From: Siphonodentalium dalli
Lineage: Eukaryota > Mollusca > Scaphopoda > Gadilida > Siphonodentaliidae
Assembly: GCA_032622095.1 (NCBI GenBank)
Contig: CP136062.1
Coordinates: 141,564,351 to 141,628,350, forward strand
Direction of reading: 5' to 3'
Length of the DNA stretch: 64,000 nt
Positions 46,573-58,629 of this stretch are shown piece by piece (positions within the stretch are counted from its first letter, which is position 1; the number at the start of each line of letters is the position of its first letter). The translations under genes and the position numbers were made by a program. The notes under the pieces were generated by a model, which was not told the origin of the DNA, made no database searches, and saw only the letters and a list, made by a program, of their open reading frames with translations.

Positions 46573-48775
46573 AGCCGATAGTTAATGTGCCACCTTCAAA
46601 CCTATGTTCAGCCCGATGCTGGCGATACATGTACATTTTAAAGTAGAAACTTGACTATAAATCAGGGATAATACCACCCCTGGTCAACTGGTCCTGCTAA
46701 TATGCTATGATGCGGTTGGATCCTGCTCATTTGCTATGATGATGTTAGGGCAAACTGATGCTGTTAACAAAAAGTACCTTTATATTTTTTTACTTTGTCC
46801 TTTTCGCAGTGTTCTGATAATCTGAACATATCCAGGAAAAGCCATTTTGTTTATCAAACATTCAAAAACATACTTATTGTGAAATTTTTAATCGTGGTTG
46901 TATTAGTTGTTAAAAATCGACTATAATCAAGATGGTTATTCACGTCATTTTAGAAACACCAGAGCAGGCATTATGATATTTTTCAAACATTTCCATGTTC
47001 TTGAATGTTTCATACAGACACTTTTTTTTCTCAAATCGCTCGGATTAGCCAAACACCGCGAAAATGACAACTTTTTCGTAACGGCATCAGTTTGCATGCC
47101 CTACCCGCATCATAACAATTCAGCAGGACCACCAGCATCACAGCATATTAGCAGGAACACTTAACCAGGGGTGAATACTGACACGGATCAGGTAATAGAC
47201 CGTATGTGTGTCCCATGTTATGGTAATAGTAATTGAAGCGTGTCTTCGTTTACATATCTAGTCTTGTGATGCTAAATCAGTTGTCCAGTGACGACATGAG
47301 AAGTACAGTCTTGTCTGGATTCTGGCCCGCAAAGGTAAATGACGTGATGACACAGTCATGTAATGACGTCGTATCTTGTTTTCGTTAAGCTAACAAAGGA
47401 AATTAAATATATGAACTTATTTTTTAATAATAACTGTTTATAAATAAATAAATAATTCAAATGTTCATTATCATCGGAAATTGTGAAGTAGCAATTTTTC
47501 TTTTCATCGCGTTGTTTCATTGCTGATTCCGCGCTTTTGTGCAACCACTGCCGGAAGTCACGTGATTTTGTTTTTCGAAAAAGCGGTGTCTCCCAAAATT
47601 TCGCCTTCACGGTATATATACTGTAAATTATGTGTGACGTCACAAGTACGTGCGCCAGCACGTTTCATATACACGACCAAAGCTCGGTGGGGTCGTTATA
47701 CATACAGGAGAAATAATGTACCGGTTTTAAACTCTGAAAAGACTTACGCGAAGAAATAAACATATATATATACTGCTTTCTACTTTCCACACTATAAGTG
47801 ACAAAATCGTTTCTATCATATCAGGAAATGATCTTTAATTATCCACACCGACGTCCCCCTTGTTTTATTCTTGGGTGATACTTTATATAAGACTCCAAAG
47901 AGGTTTTTCTGAGACATATATATAAGTATCTCATGTATTTGTCTAGATATTTTAATCACCGAATCGTGACAAAAGCGACAATTTGATCGGAAGCCAGACC
48001 AATTATGATCAATTGTGAAAAAGTGTTCATATCATTCTTCCAAGCAAGTTTTGTGCACGATCATTCCATGGATCCGTAGCTATCAGTAGGTCATGTGCTG
48101 TATATCGGGAGATATCATTTGATGTTTGACTTAACGGGCGATCAGCCCATTATCGACTGTAGCTCACGGGGTATATATCCGTCTCCAAACAAGCTAATCG
48201 GAAGCAAAACCAAAACAGGCTTACTTCTGATTACCTTAATAGAATCAAGTCTGTTTGTTATTGTGAGACTACTATCATACCCCGATAAGGAGCGTTTAAG
48301 ATACTTACAATCCTAATCGTTTAATAGTAGTCTTTCGGAACCTTTTGACGCGATCATTGTGGTCCAAACATTGATGTATGGGGTTGTTTCTAATTGCGCC
48401 GACCACGCGGGTTGGTGTTTATAAGGAAGATAAAGATTTCTTGGTTGCAATATCTCTGTCGTCCCGTTACTGTAATCCCCTGATAAGATAAATATAACCA
48501 AACATATATATCCATATCCATTTGACGACAACGGAAGGGAGTTTTTTTTTATTTAACAGATATACGCCGAATGTCTCAAATATATATATAGCGATACTTC
48601 AAAAATTGTTGATAACGGCCTTGTTCAGAATTATTCAGATTAGTCGATGACACATAAGAGTTAAAATTTGAGACATATTATGGAACTTTTCTGCACGCGC
48701 AACAAACAAAACGAGATACTTAATTCAAATCAAATAATTTTGATAAGTCGGATCCTCAGCCTGGAACAACAAAGC
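46573..48775. other. non-coding stretch
   Basis: Weak AACGCTCTTTAT-like motif with 'catatcagga' at 47805..47830. Frames at 46907..47164 and 47356..47759 lack domains. Confidence 0.3.
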
Positions 48776-48910
48776 GCGGTCTTTGTTAGTCTATTCCCGA
48801 TATGGTAAATAAAAATAGCGTTTATCTCAATTCGTTCGGAAATATTTTAAACAGCCGGAAAAGTCTATGACTGCATGGGACAAGTTTTACTAGAGTACAC
48901 ACATGTGCAT
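48776..48910 (-). repeat. fragment of the AACGCTCTTTAT family
   Basis: 'cggtctttgttagtctattc.cgatatggtaaataaa' followed by 'agcgtttatctcaatt' parallels 7105..7185 and 15148..15240. Confidence 0.5.
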
Positions 48911-49053
48911 CGACCCATCTCATCCCTTGTTACGCGCCTGTTCCTAGAATTACAGTGTTCTTGCTGTTCCGTACGCTCTTTAAAACTCAAGTGTTATATA
49001 TAACACTTTCCAAGATTTTGTACACTTTGAGTGTACGAACAGCACTCATACAA

Positions 49054-49248
49054 GTGTAAAGTGATGTGAAACACTCCGGTAGGGTGATGAAATATAAATA
49101 GAGAATAATCTTGTTCAAAGTAGTTATTTAAAAAAATATTAAAACCAAATTGACAACACACACCCTCATTCTTATATATTAATTCAATGCAGGGACACTC
49201 GATGGCGAAATTGTTTTCGTTAGTTTATCGCCGATATGCGTCCCGAAT
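49054..49248 (+). mobile_element. TTAA-type short element, copy 4, truncated
   Basis: Begins GTAAAGTGATGTGAAACACT and matches the family to 'cgccgatatgcgtcccgaatcg', then stops abruptly where the hairpin at 49250 begins. About half of the element is missing. Confidence 0.7.
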
Positions 49249-49249
49249 C

Positions 49250-49465
49250 GGGCTAGCATCACCAAATTCACCCTCTGGGGACCTCATTCTGCTTAGGCCT
49301 TAGCGGAATGAGGTTCCCAGAGGGTGAATTTGGTGATGCTAGCCCGCTGTGCGGGATAGCATCACTAAATTCACCCTCTGGGAACCTCATTCTGCAAATG
49401 AAAGGCTCACTATTTCAAGGCTCTGGGAACCTCATTCTGCAAATGACAGGATCACTATTTCAAGA
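49250..49465. repeat. 48-bp-arm perfect-type hairpin, third direct copy and 45-bp tandem
   Basis: GGGCTAGCATCACC... (49250..49297) is mirrored with no spacer by 49298..49345, with three mismatches in 48 bp. A third, direct copy follows (49353..49395). From 49376 a 45-bp unit starting CTCTGGGAACCTCATTCTGC is repeated (49376 and 49421). The short frames here result from these duplications. Confidence 0.85.
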
Positions 49466-50482
49466 TTATTTCCTTTCGAAATGTGCATATCTCATTCGAA
49501 ATGGACCCATTTGACCGATTTCGCAACGGAAGCAATGTCTACAGCTCAAAACTCACACATCCTTGAAACTGAAGATGAAGGTTTGACCACGGCCATTGTT
49601 GAAAACTATACATATATAATTTGTTACAAACTTCAAGACACCAGTGGTAACATAACTAACGTTGACAATGAATGTGACACATTGACTGAAGACATTAACA
49701 TTTTAGCACATTAAGATTATCCCATCTGAGGATTAGAAATAATAACGTGATGCCCACACACTCACGTCTGTCCACGTGTTTGTCCAGTCGGCTTTGAGAG
49801 ATTGGGTTTCCGGTTTATCCACATCCACAAACATTAAATGTGGGAGCACGCCGGACAATTAAACAATGATAAGTCCATCTCGAGATATTAAAACTATTTT
49901 GGCATTTTGACACGTTGTTGAAAGGTATATAATGGTGAAGTATTAATATCAGGTGTAAATAATTAGGGCTGTTCTAAACAGATGCATTGAATACTTATAA
50001 TTTGGAGACGTTTTCGCTTGAGGTGGAAAACTAAACATGAGTGAATTATGACGAGAAAGAATAACAGCGGTGCAATATTCTGGGGGGAGGGGGTACTTAG
50101 CGACGATATAACGAGTAGAATATATTAAAGGTAATCTAGTGTTCGGAACAACTAAATTTATATTATATTGCTGATTTCAAATAAGCGTCATTGGTACGCA
50201 TTTTCATCCGGTATCTTTTATTTGGCAAGCACAGTGTTCAAGCGTAATGGACACGCATATATTCTGGGACCAAAAACCAAATGCCAGGGATCATATTCTT
50301 GTAACTCTCCTCACACTCTGGTCCAGATTTTAACCCCAGCATCTGGAACTTTGATAACGGAATTTAGATTGAAAACCCATACAACCCAGACGAAACTGTT
50401 TAGTTGCTTAGTTTAGCAAATAGTGCAACATAACCTTTGAATATCAAGTCCATGGCTTGAAATTACATGTAGGCCAATTTCG
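49466..50482. other. non-coding stretch; open frame of uncertain meaning
   Basis: A plus-strand frame continues from the duplications to 49714 (Glu/Thr-rich, no domain, no homologue recognised). It could be chance. Confidence 0.3.
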
Positions 50483-50855
50483 TTAAAGTGACGTGAAACA
50501 CTCCGATATGGGGATCAAATAGAAGTAGAGAATAATCCTGCTCAAAGTAGTTATTTTTTACAAATATTAAATCTAAACTGACAACACATACCGTCATTAT
50601 TATATATTAATTGAATTAAGTGACTCTAGATTGCGAAATAGCTTTCGTTACTTTATCGCCATAGTTGAGTCCCGATCGAGAAGCTAATATTTACAATTGA
50701 ACGTAGTTCAGATAGTGTTTTCTATGGAGTGGTACGGTCGATTTGCTTCAGATTTTCGGCGTTGTTGTAGAATGCCACATTCATCCAGTTGGCATAGTAC
50801 CTGAATACTAACTTAACAGTTTAACGCACCCGAGCAAGTCCATAATATGTCTTTG
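50483..50855 (+). mobile_element. ~373-bp TTAA-type short element, copy 5
   Basis: Starts TTAAAGTGACGTGAAACACT; ends CATAATATGTCTTTG, with the right TTAA lost. Interior blocks 'caaagtagttattttttacaaatatta', 'tttctatggagtggtacggtcgat' and 'cagttggcatag' match the other copies. Confidence 0.75.
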
Positions 50856-52600
50856 CATACTGTCCCATTTAATACAGATAATTTGTCACACTGTAATAGT
50901 TTCCGGTCTATATGTAATATAAATAGATTATAATTGGAACAGTTGTAAACCTCATTTCACACAAGTGCAATGTTATTGAAAAATTATCTTCAATTTCAGT
51001 CGAAATAGCAACATACTCGGACCTTGTGATAAAATAGATATGGTTGTGTTTTAATGTGTCCTTTTCCATTGGTTTGAAGATATCACAACAACAAAATACA
51101 ACTGTTATCGACATCAACAGCATGATTCTAATTTATTAAGTATCTTATACTATATTGGTGTCACCGTACTATAATGGCAGTCTGGCAAGGTATATTCATT
51201 ATTACGAAACGTGCAGGCGATTTAACGCAATGGTTTTGAGGTTGTCAATTTAGTCATACACGTGACGTCTATCAAGTCCAGCCATGCACAATACAGGGAC
51301 ATTGTGCACTTTAAAGCTCGGGTGCAATTTGTTAACGATAATAACAGAACAATACTGATCAATCAACCATGTCCGCAAATAAGATATTGCCACATGCATG
51401 TCCAATCATTCGTTTCCGATGTTATCCGGTACCCATTATTCAAGGGCGTAAATGGACCGGACCGGTGGAGGTTGAACCGTTCCATGACGGTCCAATCCGC
51501 ATCACTACCATGCATGCTACATATAGTTGGTCATGCAACACACCGTCATCAATTGAGAAAAGAACTGCTAGGTTTTATCAACCTTGCCAGTTAATTGTCT
51601 GTTGATATATGCCCAAATGTGGTGGATGAATGAAAATGAACTTTCAGGTATCTTGCAGGTATCTTCGGCTAATTTCTCCTGGCGATGGAGTTACTGATAT
51701 TGTAATGTTTGGAATGTGGGAGGACTATCGTGGACATTGCTTCGGCAACGCATCGTCTGTGTGTGCTAGTTTATAAGGACTGACAATTAACAACACTTTC
51801 AATAACTTGACAGTTTTATTGGAATCAGATTTATACACGGCCGTTAAACGACACTCGCAACTACCTTACGAAGTTTGTCCAATGTTGTAAACTTACCATA
51901 TAATAACCGTGTCATACACCATATAGAAGGAAGAAGTCTCGCAAATTGCCAACTTATTTGAGTAGAACATCATGGAATGACCGCGAATGAGATGTTGAGT
52001 GTGTACTCGAGTTACAAGTATGATAACTATGGGGCTAGAATGTCAGTTTATATAATAGTACGAGTGAGAGTCGAGTGGTACCCAAGGTTATATTTGAGTA
52101 CGCGTGGCGCCTATTTTCACATCAATATTTCCATTAGAGGTCACACGTACCTCTTCTTATTCCACATTCTACACGAAAGACGAGTCTATTTGATGACAAA
52201 ACCTCAAACTGAAAACACTTTTGTTGTAATATTTCTGGCATATACGGTGAATTAAATTATATATCTTACATATTTATGTTCAGAATATAAGAGAAATTGC
52301 AATTTGCCACATTTCCTGAGGTATTTTTCAGCTTATTCCAGAATAAGAAAAATACTTGCAATCACAATCATTCGTATATATATATATGTGTGTGGTACAG
52401 ACATATCGAAATCCACAATATAGCATTAATCCATTTTGCGTTTATCACATAATTTGCCCATAATGTAATGACATCACTTCGTTTTTTAAATGACTTGCAA
52501 TCGCTGCAGTTTATGACTGTTGTTTTCGACGAATACTTCGCGTTGCTTAGCGTTTATTTGATCAAGTGATAAAAGGTATCTCACACTCGTCCCAGTTTGT
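50856..52600. other. non-coding stretch, nothing recognised
   Basis: Overlapping frames at 51262..51605 have no domain. No repeats with ends were found. Confidence 0.3.
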
Positions 52601-52695
52601 ACGTAATTTATCAACCTTGTCTACTAAATTCTATTTGAGCCTCGGTAAACATCGGCTCAAATCGAATTTAGTGAACTCGGTTGATAAATTCCGTA
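52601..52695. repeat. 95-bp imperfect hairpin
   Basis: ACGTAATTTATCAACC at the left pairs with GGTTGATAAATTCCGT at the right, and the arm continues to GAGCCTCGG/CATCGGCTC around a ~5-base loop: about 45 bp of stem with scattered mismatches. Size and mismatch pattern resemble a pre-miRNA, but a small MITE is equally possible. Confidence 0.65.
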
Positions 52696-52899
52696 TAAAA
52701 TAGAAACTAGCCTGACAATTCCAAACGTGCTAAAATGCATCAATTAGAAGGTCCTTATATCTGACCACGAAAAAACTTCCAATTACATGTACTTTGGCAC
52801 GATTTGATGATTTATTTATTTAATACAAAATTGTCCACATATAAGTACTGGCAGATGAGACATACATTAATCGTATTTAAATTCGCGCATGCAGGACTA

Positions 52900-52965
52900 T
52901 TTTTCGCTCAGTTTTGAATTCGCGCAGTTTAAATTCGCCCACATTTGCGCGAATTCAAAACTGAC
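52900..52965. repeat. small hairpin
   Basis: TCAGTTTTGAATTCGCGC and its inverted copy GCGCGAATTCAAAACTGA form an 18-bp perfect stem around 'agtttaaattcgcccacattt'. Confidence 0.65.
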
Positions 52966-54054
52966 AAAAATATTTTCGTAAAATTCTTGGATCCGATGAC
53001 AATTTCAGTTAATAGTCGTTTCTGAAGACACATGTGCACGATCGCGGCGGATTTACATCCTTTAGACCATATAACTACATCAACATTTTTTTGCGATGAT
53101 GGATGTTTATATGCTCCAAATAATTATACTGACATTGAAAGAGTTATGGACTGGACATCAATTAAATAAACTCGAAAACATAAAAACACAACCGCGAAGG
53201 TACATGTAACAGTTTCTGACTTCAGAAAAAGAAACACTTGGCTACGGGCTGTGATGACATAACTAACTCAGAGTGCATGATCACGGTACCCAGGGTAGTG
53301 GCTATGGGGGACGTGCTTTCATGCACATACACTCTAGAATATGTGTGTTTCTTACAAGCGTTTCAACATCGTCGACTTTACGTATACCATGATTTGTACA
53401 TCGCTTGACATTGAGTAACTGTTTTGAATTTCTGATATTGGTTGACCGAATTCAGATATAAGCCTACATGTATTCGCGTAATTAATCTATTCAGTGTCCA
53501 ATCTTTCAGGCAATTCTTTAAGGATTGGCCATTTATAAATGAACAATTGGAACCCCAAAAGGCCATTAATATATCGTCAATCGCGTTGCCGGCTTGTCTG
53601 TTAAGAATAAACCATAAACGTTAATGAATGTTTAAGGGAAATAACTCAAACTTCAGTACCATCGAAAATTGAACGTGAGAGTCCCCCCCCCCCCCCCGAT
53701 GAGACGGAACGAACCTGTCGTTATTAACGCACCCGGTGTATACTGTTCTACTGATTTTAAAAAGCTGTGGTTCGCTAGGCATTTTATAAATAGATAATGG
53801 GTTTTTTATCGCAGTAGGTCGCTATTCGCGGAGGTCCCCTAAAATAGTCGAAATATGTTGATTTTAATTAGGGAACGGGTACGTATATGTCAATTGATAC
53901 GTATTTGAAACAAATAACGACACGATCATCATAATAGTGGTTTGTTCTATCAATCATATCATAATCATCGATCATCATAATACTAATACGGAACAAGTCT
54001 TGCGACTTTTCGTCCCAATAATATTATTTGCAATGCTTGTTTACAAATATATGT
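52966..54054. other. non-coding stretch with C15 tract
   Basis: Poly-C at 53683..53697. No supported gene; the opposed frames at 53378..53624 are shadows of each other. Confidence 0.35.
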
Positions 54055-54570
54055 ATCGTCATTCGATATTTACTTGTGAGTCAATGGAACATATTAGTTG
54101 TCGTCGAACTCGTATTTTATATAATAGAAGAATGAGTCTATGTAACTCTATTTTGAATTGACCGAGTGTTGGAGCCTCAACAGCGAAGTCTGGCAGAGAG
54201 TTCCAGCTATTTACCACCCTCTGCGTGAAGAAATATTTTCCAATGGCCTTGTTAACAATGGGCATCTGTAGCTTTTTATTATGTCCTCTTGTTCTTCCAG
54301 ATGAATGTCTTTCTAATAGGTCACAGGCATTGATATTGTAAGGACCATTCAACAGTTTATATACCTCAATTAGATCTCCTCTAAATATTCAGATTGAGTC
54401 TTATCATTCGGTCTCGGTAGCATAGAGTTTTGATTTGACGAACTAGTTTCGTTGCTTTTCTTTGTATTTCTCTAATACAATGCTTTGATATTTGTGACGT
54501 GGACTCCATGCAGAATTACAGTATTCGATGATAGGTCTGACCATGCTTATGTAGAGCGATTAGAAAGTGT
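54055..54570 (-). pseudogene. LINE ORF2 C-terminal (thumb) fragment
   Basis: On the minus strand the segments MVRPIIEYCNSAWSP (about 54500..54545), DLIEVYKLLNG and then SSGRTRGHNKKL...FFTQRVVNSWNSLPD...APTLGQFK are the hallmark end of CR1/L2/Jockey-type ORF2 proteins. Frameshifts and stops lie around 54385..54450. There is no upstream reverse transcriptase palm, so it is a 5'-truncated, decayed copy of a lineage different from the LINE at 56934. Confidence 0.85.
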
Positions 54571-56933
54571 CGCTGTCCATGTTCGTGAAAGTTCTGTTGA
54601 CTATGACGATGATTTGAGATGTTTTATTGTTTTAGGATATTGTAGGAAGGATAATCTGGCCTTGTCAAATTGAGCTATAGCGATGGGATTTCTCGCAGCG
54701 CAACACATTTCGGGTTTGTCGGGGGGGGGGGGGAATTAATAGTTCGGTAGACGATAGTAAATTGTCGTTGTCGAGTAATTGTTGTATAGTTTTCAAAGAA
54801 ATATATCACGCCCCATATCAACACATAATTTTTTACACGATCATGTGTACCACGCATTGTTCAATCCACTATCCGTTAATTAATTTGATTACGTCTTGTA
54901 CACGCAAATTCGTAATGTAATTTATGGCTCCAGCTCCAGCCATAAATTAATTTGATATCAAATAATTAATTTTGATTGATTTTAAGATAACCTATTAACC
55001 TGAACGTTTACAGGATACATCTTTGTCTCAAATTCCTTATTTTTCTATATATTATCGATATTAGATCGTTGTTATTACCGGGAAGTTATTGAAAATGGCG
55101 TACAGTACCCCTTTAATATACATAAACAAATGATCTTTTATTACACTATCTCCACAGTTTTATCAACTCTTCTGTCAATAGATAGTTTCATCAGCATATT
55201 TTTTTACTATTATTGTTTTATATACCCAATATACTGAGGTGGTCCTCACCTAAGGAGAGAATTCTACAAGCAAGCAGGATTAAAATATTTAACAATGGTT
55301 ACGATCAGAACAACGAACGTGACTGGCGTGTGGACCTCAAATAAAAGAGACATTCCATAAGTTACTTATGTCCACTAGTGTAATCAGGTAAATCACATGC
55401 TTATATGTGTTTTGTTTTGAAATATATGTAAACATTAAAGTTTCAATTCACTTGTAAGTTGACAAACTCGCCACAAATTAGTTACGAAAATCTACGTATG
55501 TTCAGACCAACCCATAACGAGCACAATCGAAGTTGTTATTGTGCCATCTTTGAAAATGAAAAATGCCAAAGAAAAACATAGATTGTTTATTCAAACTAAA
55601 AGTAAAAACAACATCTGTAACTAAAAGGTTGACATATTTCACAATTAGAGGACACAGTTTAACAACTAAACAGATTAATAAACGCTGGGAAATCAAGCAG
55701 AGCGTTCGCTAATAGTTGATCACTTACACCGACCTAGTAGAGATCATACATGAGTGGTTTCAATCATCAACTTCTAACATGTCGTCGGTATGCAGCAAGA
55801 CATAAGGTCGCATTAGACATTCGTGTGAATGATTGTTAAGAATTTACGCAGGTAATTTACATGCATGACCGAGTTCCTTTCTTGGCCGATTTCTGTGTCA
55901 TATGAATCATTGTGTTTTTTGTGGTCTTGTGAACAGGACCAACTGATTTGTTTCCCAGCCCGCCCATCCCCGTTATTTTAGTTATGTTTAAATTTAATTT
56001 GATTTGCCTTCTTATTACGCATAAATGGATGAATTCCAATCAATCCGACCAAAGGCGGTGAGTGACCCATCTTTGGATCTTGGTGAGTTTTGTATATATA
56101 GGTAGTTTAATTGTTGTTGTTGTAAGATTCTCATTGTTTTCATGCTTTCAAATTCATTGCGCCCTGATGGTTTCTTCCGAAGTATTGCTGGTCAGTCAGG
56201 TGCGAGTAATGTTTAAATATATAGACATTCATATATATATATATATCCTATATATATATATTGATCAGGTGACATTTCCAACATAATTATTAATTAATTA
56301 ATACTGTCCAGCGGTGTTTCGCTGGCTTCATCACGGCGTTATACGTCATCATTCCTGTAAATATAAATTCATAAATCATGATAATGACAATAATGACATT
56401 CCGTCGGATTCGATTGTTGAAGTTAAAACTGCCTCAGACTCAACAGACTTAAATAGTACTAATTCACGTATAACTATAAAAGATGTCAGACTTTAATCAA
56501 GACAATACAAGTACATCATGTGAGCGAAGAAAGCAGGTTGGGGTGGAGGAGAAGCAGTCCCTCTGGGTGGAGCTTAGATACCTGTGTATTGAGATGAGTG
56601 CACCACCGACAGCAGATGAAAGAGTCTACTCACTGTGCGACAACACAATATCCGAGGAATCGTTCGCGATGTGCGAGGACTGCTCCCCACACAGACTATG
56701 AGTTATCGTTCCTGACCGACAGACGTACTTCAATTGTGCTCCGAATAATAGCCAAAAATATCTAAATCTATCGTTCTAACAATATCAGGAATTCTTTTAC
56801 ATATGGCGATTCTATCCGTGCGATGGGATCATTGGACTTTATGTTGAAATTCTATTGAAAATGTGAGTTTTCAAAAGCATATCTGACTCAAAACTCAATT
56901 GTTTACGTCGCCATTTTGTTTTTTGGCTCACGT
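54571..56933. other. non-coding stretch with G13 tract and small hairpin
   Basis: G13 at 54721..54733. TAATTTATGGCT/AGCCATAAATTA hairpin at 54919..54950. (AT)n around 56231..56262. Frames at 56314..56496 and 56483..56701 have no recognised domain. Confidence 0.35.
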
Positions 56934-57330
56934 ATATATCTTCATATTGTAATTTCCACAACGGCTCTTATCAAGGACTCCTACCATGTAGTTGCTGCAG
57001 AGGTGTGAAAAACAACAGCCAAGCCGGACAGATTAATGCACTTCTCGGCAACTTATCAAGAGAACGCCAGTCGCTGCATTGTTGGACGAAAAGGTGTGAT
57101 AAACTATGCTAGCCAGAACATCATATAACAAAGAATGTCATATCAATATTCATACTAGAAACCCCAAAAATGAAGGAAAGAAAAAACGACAAAGAAACGT
57201 ATTCAGCGAGGGTGACTTGCGGAGCTAATTTTTCATCATTCTTGTTCCGGTCAATCGACGGGACGGTCGCACTGTGCTTGACGCACGAGCCGTTGATTGA
57301 CCGTGAGTTTTTTGTCGGGCTTGGCTGGTT
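56934..57330 (+). mobile_element. LINE 5' leader, first copy
   Basis: The start is set by homology to the second copy at 63895 (shared 'atatatcttcatattgtaatttcc'). It contains a hairpin pair GGTCAATCGACGG... and ...CCGTTGATTGACC (about 57250..57303) just ahead of ORF1, and the first member of an 87-bp direct repeat (57144..57231). Confidence 0.7.
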
Positions 57331-58074
57331 ATGGATAGCTTAATCCCCAGCCAAGTCCGCAACGTGCTGAGCGATTTCCACCTGGCTCATTGTGTGCGTT
57401 GGAACATCCATGCATACGATGGCCGGATGGACGTGGTTTTGGAGTATCGAGTCGCTCCAGCAGAACCCTCTGCTGGCCGCGGCTCGATAGGACATACCGG
57501 AGTCCACCGGTCCAAGGCAGGCCAGACCACCACGGATGGGACCATGCTAAAGAAGAGAAAGAAGAAAACCCCATCACGTCTCCGCAGGGACGCCGATAGG
57601 AAGGCCAGGTGGAGAACTGAGAGACGCCCAGTTCCCTCACACCTGGCCTCGCAGCAACAACAGCAGCCCACTGTCGGTGCGCCAGAATCCATCAGAAGCG
57701 GAAACGACAGGGACGTCGATGTCACCCCGGCCGTCCCTGTCGCCGACTTTGTAGTGAGGGCGGAGGATTTTCCACCGTCTCCAGCGGAGGACTACAATCC
57801 ACCGACACCGAGACCTCCGGTGTCCCCCGACTGCATCGCGGAAAAGGAGCAGAAACCACCACCCCCCTGCTCCTAGACTAACATCAACAGAGAGAGAGAC
57901 GCAATATCTGCCATATTAGACAAGATGCAGGCACAGGCGGACGCAGCTTTGGCAGCATGCAGGGTTCACGATCAGAAACCCGTGCCACCACCACCATCTT
58001 CATCGGAGAAACAACATCCAAACATCGGCCCTTTCGACCATCCCGGGGCTAGCCCCCCCAAACAACGGGATTAA
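57331..58074 (+). pseudogene. LINE ORF1-like frame with one in-frame TAG
   Basis: The frame runs 247 codons from 57331 to TAA at 58072, broken only by TAG at codon 182 (57874..57876). Reading continues in frame afterwards with the same Pro/Gln-rich style. The first 60 residues are mixed. Residues 84..100 (KKRKKKTPSRLRRDADR) are strongly basic, like the nucleic-acid-binding patch of ORF1 proteins in CR1-like LINEs of aquatic invertebrates. The remainder is Pro-rich and disordered. It has higher GC than the surroundings, including three or more CG-rich stretches. ORF1 proteins bind element RNA. The position directly ahead of an endonuclease-RT ORF2 supports the call. Minus-strand frames here are shadows. 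Confidence 0.7.
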
Positions 58075-58077
58075 AAA

Positions 58078-58164
58078 AATATTCATACTAGAAACCCCAA
58101 AAATGAAGGAAAGAAAAAACGACAAAGAAACGTATTCAGCGAGGATGACTTGCGGAGCTAATTT
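58078..58164 (+). repeat. 87-bp direct repeat (second copy of 57144..57231)
   Basis: 'aatattcatactagaaacccc' through 'gacttgcggagctaattt' occurs on both sides of ORF1, 933 bp apart, with one substitution and one A indel. Confidence 0.9.
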
Positions 58165-58178
58165 CCTAACGGCTTATA

Positions 58179-58629
58179 GGTTACACTGGTGTAAATAAGG
58201 TTCCGAGTGACATCTAGCGGATGCGGGAGGAATATATAGGAGAGAATAAAATAGACACTGGGCCCTGATTGGTCAATAGCCTTGTGTGCTTTTCACATAA
58301 AAAAATCATCACACCTCTTCCCTATGATTTCCCATAGGTAAAATAACCATTGGCACAGGAATTAACCCTTTGTAGTGAAGTTTGAATTTTTTGGTGTGGT
58401 CTAAAATATGACTGTATTTTTGTATGCGGTTCTGACACTAGTTACGAAAACATAAGATTTAAAGGCGAATTCCCTGCTAGACAGACATGATTTTTTTGTG
58501 TAAAAAGTTTCCCAAAATGTCAATTTTTCAGATTTAAAGAAAATTTTGGACCCAACATTTATATTGCCAACACTATACGTTAAAACGTTAGCACTGAGGC
58601 CTATGGAAAACATTTACACCAGTGTAACC
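58179..58629 (+). mobile_element. 451-bp GGTTACAC TIR element, array copy 1
   Basis: Exact 18-bp inverted ends GGTTACACTGGTGTAAAT; each end is itself nearly palindromic (TTACACTGGTGTAA). Left flank TATA, right flank TAAA. Homologous in inverted orientation to 27040..27487. Confidence 0.9.

Noticed and set aside
49349-49714. 121-codon frame as an exon
   Set aside because: Its first third is the 45-bp duplication; the rest has no recognised homology.
56314-56701. Two overlapping plus-strand frames as host exons
   Set aside because: No domain or convincing splice sites; left as non-coding.
57329-57725. Minus-strand proteins opposite LINE ORF1
   Set aside because: Shadows of the GC-rich ORF1 reading frame.
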